From contig JAUIMM010000113.1 in NCBI GenBank assembly GCA_031769625.1, positions 15,743,501-15,807,500 of the forward strand: DNA of 64,000 nt, given 5' to 3'. This document shows, one piece after another, positions 11,309 to 22,308 of this stretch (positions are counted from its first letter, which is position 1; each line of letters opens with the position of its first letter). The notes under the pieces were generated by a model. That model was not told the DNA's origin, searched no databases, and saw nothing but the letters and a program-made list of their open reading frames with translations. Both the position numbers and the translations under genes were made by a program. Source of the DNA: Taudactylus pleione (lineage: Eukaryota; Chordata; Amphibia; Anura; Myobatrachidae).

Positions 11309-12676
11309 CAGGGCCGGATTAAGGTCTGTGGGGGCCCCTGGGCAACAAACATGTGGGGGCCCCTATTAATTGTGACAAACTGGGGGTATGCGCAATGGGG
11401 ACCTTATGCAGAGCCCCCAGTAGTGTCAGTGCCCACAGTGGTAGTGCCCCGTATGCAGTGCACCTAGTAGTAGTGCTCCTTATGCAATACTCCCATTAGT
11501 AGTGCCCCCTGTAGTAATGCCCTCTGTATAAATGCCCCCAGTAGTAATACCCCTGTAATTGTGCCCCAAATAGTAATGCCCCCCAGTAGTAATTGGGCGT
11601 GTGCCCAATAATAATGCCCTAGTAGGAATGCCCCCTGTATAAATCCCCCAGTAGAAATACCCATGTAGTTGTGCCCCCAATAGTAATGCCCCCAGTAGTC
11701 ATTCCCCCTTTAGTAGAGCCCTCTGTAGAAATGCCCCCAGTAGAAATGCCCCTCTACTAGTGCCCCGAATGCTAATGCGCTCTCTCTAGTAGAGCCCCCA
11801 ATAGTAATGCCCCCTGTTTAATGCCCCCAGAAGTAATGCCCCCCCGAATAATGCCCCCAGTAGTAATCTCCCCCAGTAATGCCCCCAGTAGTAATTCCCC
11901 CCCCAGTAATGCCCCCAGTAGTAATGCCCCCCCAGTAATGCCCCCAGTAGTAATGCCTCACCCATCCCCAAGTATGCCCCAGTAGTAATGCTCCCCCCTG
12001 AATAATGCCCCCTGCCAGTAATGCCCCCAGTAGTAATGCCTCCCCCTTCCCCGAGTAATGCCCCAGTAGTAATGCTCCTCCTGAATAATGCCCCCAGTAG
12101 TAATGCCCCCCGCCAGTAATGCCCCCAGTAGTAATGCCTCCCCCCTCCCCAAGTAATGCCCCAGTAGTAATGCCCCCAGTATTAATGCCTCCCCCCTCCC
12201 CGAGTAATGCTCCAGGTGTAATGCTCCCCCCCGAGTAATGTCCCCTGTAGTAATGCCCCCGACCAGTAATGCCCCCAGTAGGCCACTTGCACTGAAAAAA
12301 AAAAAAAAAAGCGCATACTTACCTTATGCGCTAAGCCCCGCGTCCGCTGCAGTCCGCTCGTCTGCTCCTTTGCACCATGGCAGAGACGTCATGACGTCTC
12401 TGCCATAGTGCTCTGCGTGAGCCAGAAGCTGGAGCTCACGTGAGCTCAAGCTTCCGACTCCGGCTGTCGCTGAGGGGAGGGAGCCGGGCGCCTGCTGGCT
12501 ACAGCGGGCGCCTGGTAAATGGAGCCTCCCTGCGGCGCCGGGGTTAGGTTGGCCGGAGGAGGCGGAACTGGTTTCGTCTCCTCCGGTCCACTTTAACCCC
12601 GATGGGTGTGGGGGCCCTTAACGTGTGGGGGCCCAGGGACGATCGCCCCTGTCGCCCCCCGGTTAATCTGGCCCTG
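11309..12676. mobile_element. Non-autonomous hAT element (1368 bp, TSD GACCTGAT)
   Basis: The left end is CAGGGCCGGATTAAGG and the right end GGTTAATCTGGCCCTG, a clear terminal inverted repeat. It is flanked by a perfect 8-bp duplication GACCTGAT at 11301-11308 and 12677-12684, the hAT signature. The interior is a GTAGTAATGCCCCCA-type variable repeat (about 11400-12280), an A-run and a G+C-rich right segment. No transposase is encoded. Confidence 0.93.
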
Positions 12677-12888
12677 GACCTGATGCTGCTGGATACCATC
12701 GGCCCACCACCCGCTGCTGTCACTCACTGGACCGTCACTCACTGGTCCTAACCTGGTTCTGCTGGACAGTCACAGGAAACACCGAGTCACTGACACCGTG
12801 CTGCGCTACTTATTGCGCAGTGCGACGCTCCCTCACCTACCAAACAGCTCCTCACGGACCTCGCCCTACGAACTGTGGGAGCCTTGGG

Positions 12889-13970
12889 AGGAGAGATGTC
12901 ATGACAAGGAGCAGCCGAGCGGACTGCAGCGGACGCGGGGCTAAGCGCATAAGGTAAGTATGCGCTTTTTTTTTTTTTTTTCAGTGCAAGTGGCCTACTG
13001 GGGGCATTACTGGTCGGGGGCATTACTACAGGGGACATTACTCAGGGGGGGAGCATTACACCTGGAGCATTACTCGGGGAGGGGGGAGGCATTAATACTG
13101 GGGGCATTACTACTGGGGCATTACTTGGGGAGGGGGGAGGCATTACTACTGGGGGCATTACTGGCGGGGGGCATTACTACTGGGGGCATTATTCAGGGGG
13201 GAGCATTACTACTGGGGCATTACTCGGGGAAGGGGGAGGCATTACTACTGGGGGCATTACTGGCGGGGGGCATTATTCAGGGGGGAGCATTACTACTGGG
13301 GCATACTTGGGGATGGGTGAGGCATTACTACTGGGGGCATTACTGGGGGGTCATTACTACTGGGGGCATTACTGGGGGAGGGGAATTACTACTGGGGGCA
13401 TTACTGGGGGGGATTACTACTGGGGGCATTACTCGGGGGGGGGCATTACTGCTGCGGGCATTAAACGGGGCATTACTATTGGGGGCTCTACTAGAGAGAG
13501 CGCATTAGTATTGGGGGCACTAGTAGAGGGGCATTACAACTGGGGGCATTTCTACAGAGGGCTCTACTAAAGGGGGAATGACTACTGGGGGCATTACTAT
13601 TGGGGGCACAACTACATGGGTATTTCTACTGGGGGATTTATACAGGGGGCATTCCTACTAGGGCATTATTATTGGGCACACGCCCAATTACTACTGGAGG
13701 GCATTACTATTTGGGGCACAATTACAGGGGTATTACTACTGGGGGCATTTATACAGAGGGCATTACTACAGGGGGCACTACTAATTGGAGTATTGCATAA
13801 GGGGCACTACTACTAGGTGCACTGCATACGGGGCACTACCACTGTGGGCACTGACACTACCGGGGGCTCTGCATAAGGTCCCCATTGCGCATACCCCCAG
13901 TTTGTCACAATTAATAGGGGCCCCCACATGTTTGTTGCCCAGGGGCCCCACAGACCTTAATCCAGCCCTG
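12889..13970. mobile_element. Inverted partial copy of the 11309 hAT element
   Basis: From 13970 backwards, this is nearly base-for-base the same as 11309 to about 12404, including the variable repeat, the poly-A tract and CGCATACTTACC. One terminus is present (rightmost bases CCTTAATCCAGCCCTG). The other end stops inside the element near 12889, without the opposite terminus or a matching target duplication. The two copies form a palindrome with arms of about 1.08 kb and a spacer of about 480 bp. Open frames on both strands are repeat artefacts. Confidence 0.88.
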
Positions 13971-13978
13971 GTAACAAC

Positions 13979-14409
13979 TGTTCGCACATATGCAGTCTGA
14001 TGACCACACATGTGCACTAGAGCGACCTGGGGTTTCATAGCAGAAAGTAAAGTGATCACATCAGCAATCACTGTACTTTGTACATTGCCACAATGGGTTC
14101 CTATCAGAGCCCCTGTCCCTGGATGCGCTTCTTAATACATCCGGGCAGAACATAATTTCTCATTGATGAGAAAAGCTGGAATAAGAAATTATACTCATTG
14201 GGACTAAAACCTGATAATGAATAAATATACCCTTAGGACAGCGCTGTTAGACGCCTCTGCAGGCCTGGAGCATGACAACTATAATGTATGACCTTATGAC
14301 GTTGAGGACAGGACAGGGTCGGATAAATACAAAATCTCACACATACTGGGACAGTGCCGCTACTGGGAACTGGGTACCCTGACTGGAGAACTTTGGTGAG
14401 TGCTAGGAC
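13979..14409. other. Segment duplicated at 18.6 and 19.6 kb
   Basis: The stretch CCTGATAATGAATAAATAT...GAACTTTGGTGAGTGCT (about 14205-14400) is repeated with substitutions at 18590-18676 plus 19601-19710. The second copy is interrupted by a 0.9-kb insertion. No coding potential. Confidence 0.65.
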
Positions 14410-14412
14410 TGT

Positions 14413-14976
14413 GGACCTGATTCAGACCCGCTCGCTAAGATGCGTTTGCACGCAGCCAGCCGATTGTTTGCGTTCTGCGCATGCGTACGCATTGCAATGC
14501 ATGTGCGCGAACCAGTGCGTGCGATCGGGAAGCGTATGCTCACTTTGCATAGACTGCATGGCAGAATGAGCGACAGGAGAAGCCGTTTGTGGGTGGTGAC
14601 AGGTGCTGGCCGCCAGAAACGGGGAAGTGGAGGTGCGAACGCAGGCGTGCCTGAGCGTGTTAACGCCGTTTCAGAGGCGTGCATAATTAAGAGACAGCGT
14701 CATAGTACATGTCACCTGGTTGTATTTCACACTGAAGCACTCGCAGTGCTTGCGGTAGGGTATGGTCAGCCACAAGTGCTGCATTCGCATCCGATGGAAC
14801 ACGATGCACCGATGGTTGCATACCCTTCCTGCAGATGACGTGCGCAAGTGGGCGTCTTGAGACAGGCTGGTGAGCGTCTGCATACACAAAGCGATCGCAC
14901 GCTAAGACATAGTGGATGTGCTAATGCTTTGCCGAAGTTTGCATATGCATCTAGCGAGCGGGTCTGAATTGAGCCC
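14413..14976. mobile_element. Harbinger MITE (564 bp, TSD TGT)
   Basis: Ends GGACCTGATTCAG and CTGAATTGAGCCC are inverse with a few changes, flanked by TGT at 14410-14412 and 14977-14979. It carries the CGCATGCGTACGCATTGC-type palindrome 60-100 bp from the left end and the GTTTGTGGGTGGTGACAGG block shared by the family. The related copies at 40942 and 39785 are in inverse orientation. Non-coding. Confidence 0.88.
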
Positions 14977-15022
14977 TGTGTTCCTAATAAAATCCATTAG
15001 ACTCTGTCTCCTAAATCCCAGT

Positions 15023-15446
15023 CAGGGCCGGCTCTAGGGGTGTTCGACCAGTGCGGTCGCACAGGGGTGCCACCATTAGAGGGCGCGCACCCCTCCCCAA
15101 CATCCCGATTTCAGCAGGACCGCTGTTCCACCTGTGGGCCGAAGTGGCCCGCGGGTGGTGAAATCAGGAGGTTGGGGACCCCCGCCGCTGCAGTTGTGAG
15201 GCGGTGATGGACCCCGGAGTCTGAGTGGATGCTGCGCGCATGCGCACAGCATCCATTCAGTAACTGTAGATGGCTGGGGGAAGCCTAGTTAGTGAGGCTG
15301 CCCCCAGCCTGATGTTATTTGGGGGCATGCACGCCTCAAAATAACGTCACATAGGGGGCGTGGCCTATGGTAGTTAGGCCACGCCCCCATTTTTGGTCAC
15401 TTAAACGAGCTGGCACAGAGTGCTTCGAACTCTGGAGCCGGCCCTG
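15023..15446. mobile_element. hAT MITE (424 bp, TSD ATCCCAGT)
   Basis: Termini CAGGGCCGGCTCTAGG and CTGGAGCCGGCCCTG are inverted repeats within a perfect 8-bp duplication ATCCCAGT at 15015-15022 and 15447-15454. A truncated relative lies at 47551-48077. Non-coding. Confidence 0.93.
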
Positions 15447-16239
15447 ATCCCAGTTTTCTGATATTGTGGAATGCTCCATTTTGATTCATGTGCGGAGTTT
15501 TTAACACTTTCTCTGAGGAGTACAAGTGGATCTTATCTTGTCATATGCACCCACATAGCAGAAGACGAGCCCCACTCCTCCACAGCGGCAGGTATAGCCC
15601 CCTACTCAGCAACATCGGAAAGTGCCAGCGGCATTAGCATGCACCCCAGCAGCACTATTGGAAAAAAACAACATTAATTAAAATGATGGGGGGAGGGAAT
15701 TTAAGTCTCTCTATTTCCCTAACTATATAATGTAGACAGATGGGGGTATCCTCGTTTGAAAAAGGGGTGTCCCCTCTTTAAAACAGTGTGCTCACATAAA
15801 AGCTAATGTCTGATGATCACACTGATCACCATACAATAACCCCCTGTACTACAGAATAATAATATAGTCCAGGTGTGGGTGAATATCTCCCCCCACCTGG
15901 CAATACAGTATATAATTAAGGGGCACCCATTTTAAAAAGAAGAGGATCCTCTCTTTCAAATATTTGGGCCCCTTTATTACTTATTGCCTGGGATTCACTT
16001 GTAATATGGAAAACAAACAGTTTCCATATATGGGGGAAGGGCACTACATGCCCTATCACCTCCATAATAACAGCTGCCACTACGTGGGCATCCATATTTG
16101 AAAGAGATGAGTCCCCTCTTTCAAACTATGAGGCCCTAGTAGCTATTGAATGGTGATCACCAGCCAACAATACATTTTCATTTTTTTTATAAATGTGGAG
16201 CCACCCGTACATGAAAGAGAGGAGTTACTCTATCACATT

Positions 16240-17155
16240 GGGCTCTATTTATTAACATTATTTTTACTAAAATAAAGTGAAAAAGGGTGTTTTCACACCC
16301 TTTTCACATTATTTTAGTTTCACCTGTAGTTATTACAGGGCATTTGGAGTAGAATTAGTAAAATTCTACTCCAACCCCCAGTATCACGTATTTTTAGTAA
16401 AGCAGATCGCATTTCCCATAATTGTAATGGGAAATGTGATCTGTGTGCAAGTTACTAAAATAAATTGTAAAAAAATACCGGGGGAAGCCCTGTGATAATA
16501 ACGCCAGGAGGTGGCGTTATCCAGGGTCTCCCCCGGTTACCGGGCTCCCACTCTGCTCTAACGGGGAGAGCAGAGGCGGGAGCCGGTACCAGTAATCAGC
16601 TGTGTGGTCTAAGCAGACCGCAAGCTGATTGCTGTAAAAAAAAGAAAAAAAAATTTAAACATTTTTTTTTTCCTTACCTGAATCCAGGGACCGGTGATCG
16701 GGCCTCCGGTCAGCTGGTCTCCCACAGTGCACTGGGGCCCGGTCATCAGGTGATCGGGCCCCAGTGCAGTATGGGAGATCACCTGATCGGGAAGCCCGGA
16801 GAAGACCACCGGAGGCCAGGAGGATGCAGGTAAGTGTAATGAAGGGAGGGGGGGTCGCGGGAGTCCGCGCTCGTGAGGGGCGGGGCTTAGCAACGGGGGG
16901 CGGGGCTTAGCGTCGGTGGGGGGGTAGTAGCGGTGGTCGGTAGTGCGCGGGCTCTTAGTCGCGGTATTTTTTCCGAAAATACCGCGACTAGAGTGCAGAT
17001 GGGATCCGCAGGGACAGAGCTTTATCGCAAGCTCTGTCCCTGCAAGGGATTTATAGTAAATCCCTGTGATATTGCCTGAATTCGCAATGCGAATTCACTC
17101 GGTAATATCACACTACAATCCGCATTCAATATGCGGATTGTAGTAAATAGAGCCC
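16240..17155. mobile_element. Palindrome-rich MITE (916 bp, TSD ATT)
   Basis: Ends GGGCTCTATTTATTAAC and GTAGTAAATAGAGCCC are inverted repeats flanked by ATT at 16237-16239 and 17156-17158. The 3-bp duplication suggests PIF/Harbinger. The interior contains several independent hairpins: around ATTTCCCATAATTGTAATGG; ACTGGGGCCCG against CGGGCCCCAGT (about 16731-16765); a GCGGTATTTTTTCCG palindrome (about 16960-16985); and CAGGGACAGAGCTT against AAGCTCTGTCCCTG. No protein is encoded. Confidence 0.87.
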
Positions 17156-17354
17156 ATTATGTGGCCCCATTAGCAGCTATTGTCTGGTGATCACCTGTAG
17201 TCAACAGACAATATCACCCAGTACTACGAATAAAAAAATTGTTTTCCATAGGTGGGTGAAGGGCACATTGTGCCCTATCTCCCCATACTGGACACAAACA
17301 CAACACATGGGGGTAAACTGCTTTGGAAGAGGGAAGTCTCCTCATGTAAACAAT

Positions 17355-17902
17355 GGTCCTGATTCAGAGGCGCTCGCTGTTTGCGAGCGCTCGCTCTGAA
17401 TCAGGGCGTTTGTTTTTTTTACGTTTTGGCCTCCAGGCCGCTCGCAAAGCTGTGGGTGACCAGACACAGCTAGTGCTAGCGGCCTGGCGATGGTCGTGAT
17501 TATCGCGACCATCGGGCTTGCGTCGAGACCCTGCGGGAGGGTCTCGGCTCCTGCAAGTCCGAGTAGGCTTCCTGCTCTAATAGAGCAGGAAGTCCACTAC
17601 TGACATCAGGAGTGATGTCAGTAGGGCCGCCCACAAACGGCAGGCGTTCCTAAGGAAACGCCTGTGTTGTGCAGCCAACCCCCTCCCCGCCTACAAAACG
17701 GGGCGAGCTGTCAATCGAAATCGACAGCCGCCTCGTCTTGTAGTGAGCCCCGGAGCGACGGAGCTGCCGTTGCTCGCTGGGGCTCGCGCATGCGTACGCC
17801 GGAGTCAGCGCATGCGCACGCCGGAGTCAGCGCATGCGCAGGGTCCAAACAGCGACCCGCTTGCGAGTGCTATGCGCTCACGAGCGGGTCTGAATCAGGC
17901 CC
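17355..17902. mobile_element. Hairpin-rich Harbinger MITE (548 bp, TSD AAT)
   Basis: Ends GGTCCTGATTCAG and CTGAATCAGGCCC, flanked by AAT at 17352-17354 and 17903-17905. The first 50 bases are a complete mini-hairpin that already contains both termini (CTGATTCAGAG...CTCTGAATCAGG). Further in come GCGACCATCG, GAGACCCTGC/GGGTCTC, TAATAGAGCAGGAAG and TGACATCAGGAGTGATGTCA palindromes. The same set of hairpins, in another order, occurs at 51534-52045. Confidence 0.85.
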
Positions 17903-18030
17903 AATGTGCCCTCTTAGTAGTTATTGTCTGGTGGTTAAGTGCACAAAAAAAAATTTCCACAGATTTCCCCCATCTTGTGTCAAATAAAAAAGGCTCCCCT
18001 CAATTAATGCTGCAGATTATGTATTAAAAA

Positions 18031-18676
18031 AATAGCAGGCCTTGTCGGGCTATCATATTACTCATAAGAGTTTAAATTGAGGAAAAATGTGCAAAAAAAT
18101 ATTTTTTATTAAAATCCACAATTTAATAGCGAATTTCAAGTGAAAACAACGATCATTATCGCATAGTGATAATAGTGATAATTTAAATCACCACAGAGCT
18201 TGTGATAAAGCGCTATCTCTGAATATGAATCCCCTCCGCACACTTCTCACTTCTCATGTGCCCCCGCAGCTGCTGCCTGTCTTCCCCGGCTCTCCTGCCA
18301 CTGCAGCCGCCTACCTCCACCCCTGTCCCTACTACTACCTGCCCTAGCCCCCCTGCTGCTGCCCATCTCTGCTGCCCTCATCCCGTGCTGCTGCCCCCTG
18401 GCCGCCACTGCCCCCGCTGCTGTCACTGACCCCACCGCCGCTGACACTGCTCTCACCTGCCACAGCCTTACCCCCTCTGCTGCCCTAACCCTTGGTGTGA
18501 ATAAAGAAGATAATACCTGCACCAGGGGCAGAGGAACATAATTTCTTACTGGCATGAAGAGCAGCAATAAGGATTTAAATATATATGGGGTCTAAAACCT
18601 GATAATAATAAATATGCACCAAGGGTAGCTGAGTTCAATGCATCTGCAGGCTTGGAGCATGATTACTATAATATGA
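18031..18676. other. Intervening DNA
   Basis: Contains a CT-rich low-complexity block (18250-18490, rich in GCTGCTGCC) and the duplicated CCTGATAATAATAAATATG segment near 18590. No gene is supported. The 106-codon minus frame here is composition-driven. Confidence 0.5.
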
Positions 18677-19600
18677 GGGTTGGGACGCATTAAGCATTGC
18701 ATTTTGGATGTGATGCATCTCGCTACTGATCGCATGGATACCAGTGTTTAGTAACGCCGTATGCATGAAGATTTAAGCAATGGGCAGCTTGTTTTGTTTG
18801 CATGCTTGTAAATGCATTCATATGGACATAGATGCATGGGTAACAACTGCTATGCTTCTTTATTCAGCCATTTGCAAACTATAGACATACTGTACACCAG
18901 ACTACACCCACTTCCCAGCATTCCCCATGGTCCTCAGGACGGTCACTGAAGATTCAGGCTTTCAAATACAAGTTGTGGAATGTCTACAAATATATCTAAT
19001 GCAATAACATTACACAGCTCTCCCAATAAGAGCTGTCCTTTGCGGTGTGAGGACTTCCGGGTTTATGACCCAGGAGTCCTTTTGCACATGTGCGGATGTC
19101 GGCCAGTGCATGCACAAGCCGGGGAAAACTTAGATGAGAAGCCCATAGGCTTCTGTTAGGCTGAATCGGTATGTAATACCGACACACGGGACCCAGGCAG
19201 TCAGAATCCAGGGTTAACATACCGACACTTGGTGGTCGGTATGCTAACCCTCCCCCTCTCCCTACCCTAACCCTCCCTCCCTGGTACCTAACGCTAACTC
19301 TCTCCCTAGTGCCTAACCCTAACCCCTAGACCTAACAATAACCCTCCCCCCCACCCCACTACTTACCTTCGGCATCCCGGCAGTTGGGATGCTGGCGCTG
19401 GTATTCTAACCTGCGTCGGTATATTCTGACACCGGTATTGTAAGCGTCAGAATCCCCTCCACCGGAATGCCAAACGCATACCTATTAGGCAACACCATCT
19501 TTGCATTCCGGAGCTTGATGCATACAGGAGTGTGGTCAAACCTCCGTAAATGGCATTTTCAGAGGTTTGACCTCATTTTTAGTTTGGATGCATCCTGCCC
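18677..19600. mobile_element. MITE-like insertion identified by its empty site
   Basis: The duplicated host segment is continuous at 14280-14310 (CTATAATGTATGACCTTATG) but interrupted here. Inserted DNA starts GGGTTGGGACGCATTA and ends TTGGATGCATCCTGCCC, imperfect inverse ends, with ATGA on both sides. The interior includes the telomere-like element at about 19150-19490. Boundaries are inferred from the comparison, so the last few bases are uncertain. Confidence 0.6.
19150..19490. repeat. Dispersed element with telomere-like CCTAACCCTAA tracts
   Basis: ATCGGTATGTAATACCGACA marks one side and CCGGAATGCCAAACGCATAC the other. Between them lie diverged repeats of CCTAACCCTAACCC, CCTCCC and GGTACCTAACGC. 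A related copy is at 60430-60985. The tracts are short and mutated and sit inside a dispersed element, so they are not chromosome-end repeats. Confidence 0.6.
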
Positions 19601-22001
19601 ATGATCTTATGACCTTGAGGATAGGAAAGTATCTGTAAATACAAAATCTCATACCTACTGGGACAGTGCCGAACTGGGTACTCTGACTGAAGAACTTTGG
19701 TGAGTGCTGTGTTCCTAATAAAGGGCCTATTTAGAGTTGGACGTAAACCAGATGGTTTACACACAACTCCGATGTTTAACAATTGGCGCATGCGCAGGAT
19801 CTGTATGTGCCGATCACTGACTGCAATGTCTGTCACAGTCCCCACTAAGCCACAGCATGATTGACATGCTGCGGCCGTTTGGGGACGAGGAAAGGGGTGG
19901 TGATTGCCAGCGTTCTTGAACACGAGGGCATGTCGGCCCCATTCTCAAGGCTTGTTGATGCCAGTGGCTGCGTCTTCCTACACAGCTTCACTGGCCCCGG
20001 CAGAGTGAAGACCCCGGCCATCCTGTGTAACCTGAGGAATATTCAGTTGGCCGATGTTTTTGTAGATGATCCAAAGCTGCGTTCTCAGAAACAGCAGCAG
20101 ATCACAAGCTTGCAGGAGGCCTCTATTTACACCAGACGCCTTCTGCAGCATTAGCACATTTACACTCAGCAGCTGCATCCAGAGACTCAGCAGCTGTATT
20201 GGATGTGGTACATCCTGCCACTTATTGGGTTCATACTGGTGTTAATAATGCCGGTTTGTATCTAGAATGCAATTCAAATCTCAAAAAACACTCTTTTGAA
20301 AAGATCTGTCCTTTGCGATGATTGGACTTCCATGTTTATGATCTGAGAGTCCATCTGCGCATGCATCGTATAGCGCACACCACAGGAGACACTGGAAGGG
20401 ACTTGATTGGACCTCTCAGTGCACAACGCGGAATGCTCACAGGTTCTACTGGGCAATGTCATCTGTAGATGACATTGCCCAAAGGGTCCAATCTCGGGAA
20501 AGTTACATTAATAAATGTAACAACTATATCTCATACTTTGGGCTCCATTTAACCCCTTTGTTGTAGAGGTGGGGCTCATCTTATCATATGCAGCGACAGT
20601 GCAGAGGATAAGCCCCACTCCTCTTCAGTGGTGGGTATAATGCCCCCTGGCACCAGTGGCTGATCTAGACTTTACTTTTAGGGGGGGGGGAGGTTTGAGA
20701 ATTAATACTAACTCCTCCCCTCTCTATTTATAACACCTCCCACTTACAATTCTGCCCCTCCCATTTTCAAGAAATACTGACAAAATAAAACAAACAATAA
20801 TAAGACCCACAGATCAGGCTCCCCAAGTCCCACATGTGCATCAGACCCCATCTGGGCTCCCCGCCAATAATAATATGCCTTACAGAGCAGGCTCTCCCCA
20901 GCCCCACATGTGCATCAGACCCCAACTGGACCTCCCCAACAATATGCCCTACAGAGCAGGCTTTCCCCATCCTCACATGTGCACCAGACCCCCCTCCCCC
21001 AGGCCCCCCAATAATAATGAGCCACACAGTCAGAAGCAGAGCAGGCTCCCACCAGGTTCCAGCCCCCCCTACATGATATACTCAACAACTCACACAGGCA
21101 GCACTCTCCAATAAAAAGTGACAGGCAGGACAAGACAACTCTGCAACTCAAACTCTCTCACTTTGAGTCCGACCAGTCACCACCATCAACCGTCTGCTCC
21201 GCTGCTCCTAAGAAGGTGCCCGCCTCGACGGATCCCAGCGTCCTCCATGACTGACTCTCTCATAATCGCCCCCACCCCCTGTGGATCTGCCACAGCCTGC
21301 CACTGCTGGATCTGGAAGTTTCTGATGGCACATACATGCGCACCAGCAGCTCTCTTGGGAAAAAAATGAATGAAAATGGTAAAGGGAGAAACTTTATCTC
21401 CCCATCTGTCTATATAACATAGACAGATGGGGTTACCCACCTAAACGCTAATGTCTGGTGATCACACTGGGAATTATTAATGAGCACTAGACAATGTTAC
21501 CCCACGATACGGAAGAGCACTACGCGGGAGGCCTGGGTAAACTCTGTATAGCCTCGTAATGCCCAGAGGGACGGGCAGTCCTTCAGCCATGGGTCCCCAG
21601 AGGTTTCCCCCACAGGGGGTTTTTCCTCTCCTGAGTGCTGACGGATGATTCTTTGTGAGTCATGAGGCTTCCACCATCTTGTTTCTCTTATAGGACAAGT
21701 TTGTAAGAATTCCCTATTTTATAATACAGAGAAAAAAGTTGCATTTTACTTGTGATAAAAACTATAAATAAATGTATTTTTTAAATATATTTTGTCATTG
21801 TCGTTATTTCTTAATGAATTCCCTGTAAAGGTGAAGAGACAGGAGGAGTAAGTGGGAGGCTGATAGGGTGAAAGCTCAGCTTAGATAAAGCATAAGAGAA
21901 GCTGAGAGTTCTGTAACCTGAGAACCTAGAGATGGAGATAATAATACAGGTGAGGAGGGATTATGGAGAAATGATGAGAGTAGATGGATGCCTCTGATGA
22001 C
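19601..22001. other. Intervening repeat-derived DNA
   Basis: GGGCCTATTTAGAGTTGG at 19726 looks like the left end of another MITE whose right end I cannot find. 20296-20400 is a diverged match to 19025-19130 (GATCTGTCCTTTGCGATG). 20650-21115 has direct repeats of CCCACATGTGCATCAGACCC with CAGAGCAGGCT, about 75 bp apart. 21360-21460 matches 15660-15820. No gene is supported. Confidence 0.5.
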
Positions 22002-22004
22002 TAT

Positions 22005-22305
22005 GGGCCTGATTCACTACCGATCACAACTGTGATTACGCTCACAATGGCTGATTTTTGCGCTCTGCACATGCGTATGCATCGCAGTGCACGTGTTTGA
22101 ACAAGCCAATGTGACAGTGACTACGCAGACCCATCGCAGAGTGAATGACAGGAAGGGCCGTTTGTGGGTGGTGATGGGGTGATGGGTGGGGGGGATTTTC
22201 AGTGAAACGCAGGCGTGCCAGTGTATTCAAATGCCGTTGCATGGGTGTGCATAAATTATCCACTGCGATTCCATAAGCAGCTGCAATCCGTAATGAATCA
22301 GGCCC
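22005..22305. mobile_element. Harbinger MITE (301 bp, TSD TAT)
   Basis: Ends GGGCCTGATTCACTAC and GTAATGAATCAGGCCC are inverse, flanked by TAT at 22002-22004 and 22306-22308. It keeps the family block GTTTGTGGGTGGTGATGGGG and ACGCAGGCGTGCC near its middle. Confidence 0.92.
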
Positions 22306-22308
22306 TAT

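Larger units (their letters stand above)
15455..18030. repeat. Degenerate tandem repeat region hosting two MITEs
   Basis: Outside the MITEs, a module recurs at about 15750, 15930, 16090, 16205/17156 and 17310/17903. It has a purine-rich stretch then CCTCTCTTTCAAA or similar, ATGAGGCCC or ATGTGGCCC, and a TAGCTATTGTCTGGTGATCAC-like segment. Units are about 150-190 bp and strongly diverged. 15455-15700 also resembles 20540-20650 and 21360-21460. Confidence 0.6.

Noticed and set aside
12960..13570. 182-codon Gly/Leu/Tyr-rich frame
   Set aside because: Translation of the variable repeat inside the inverted hAT copy. Equivalent frames appear in the opposite arm.
18247..18567. 106-codon Ala/Arg-rich minus frame
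   Set aside because: CT-rich low-complexity DNA giving biased codons. No domain and no splice context.
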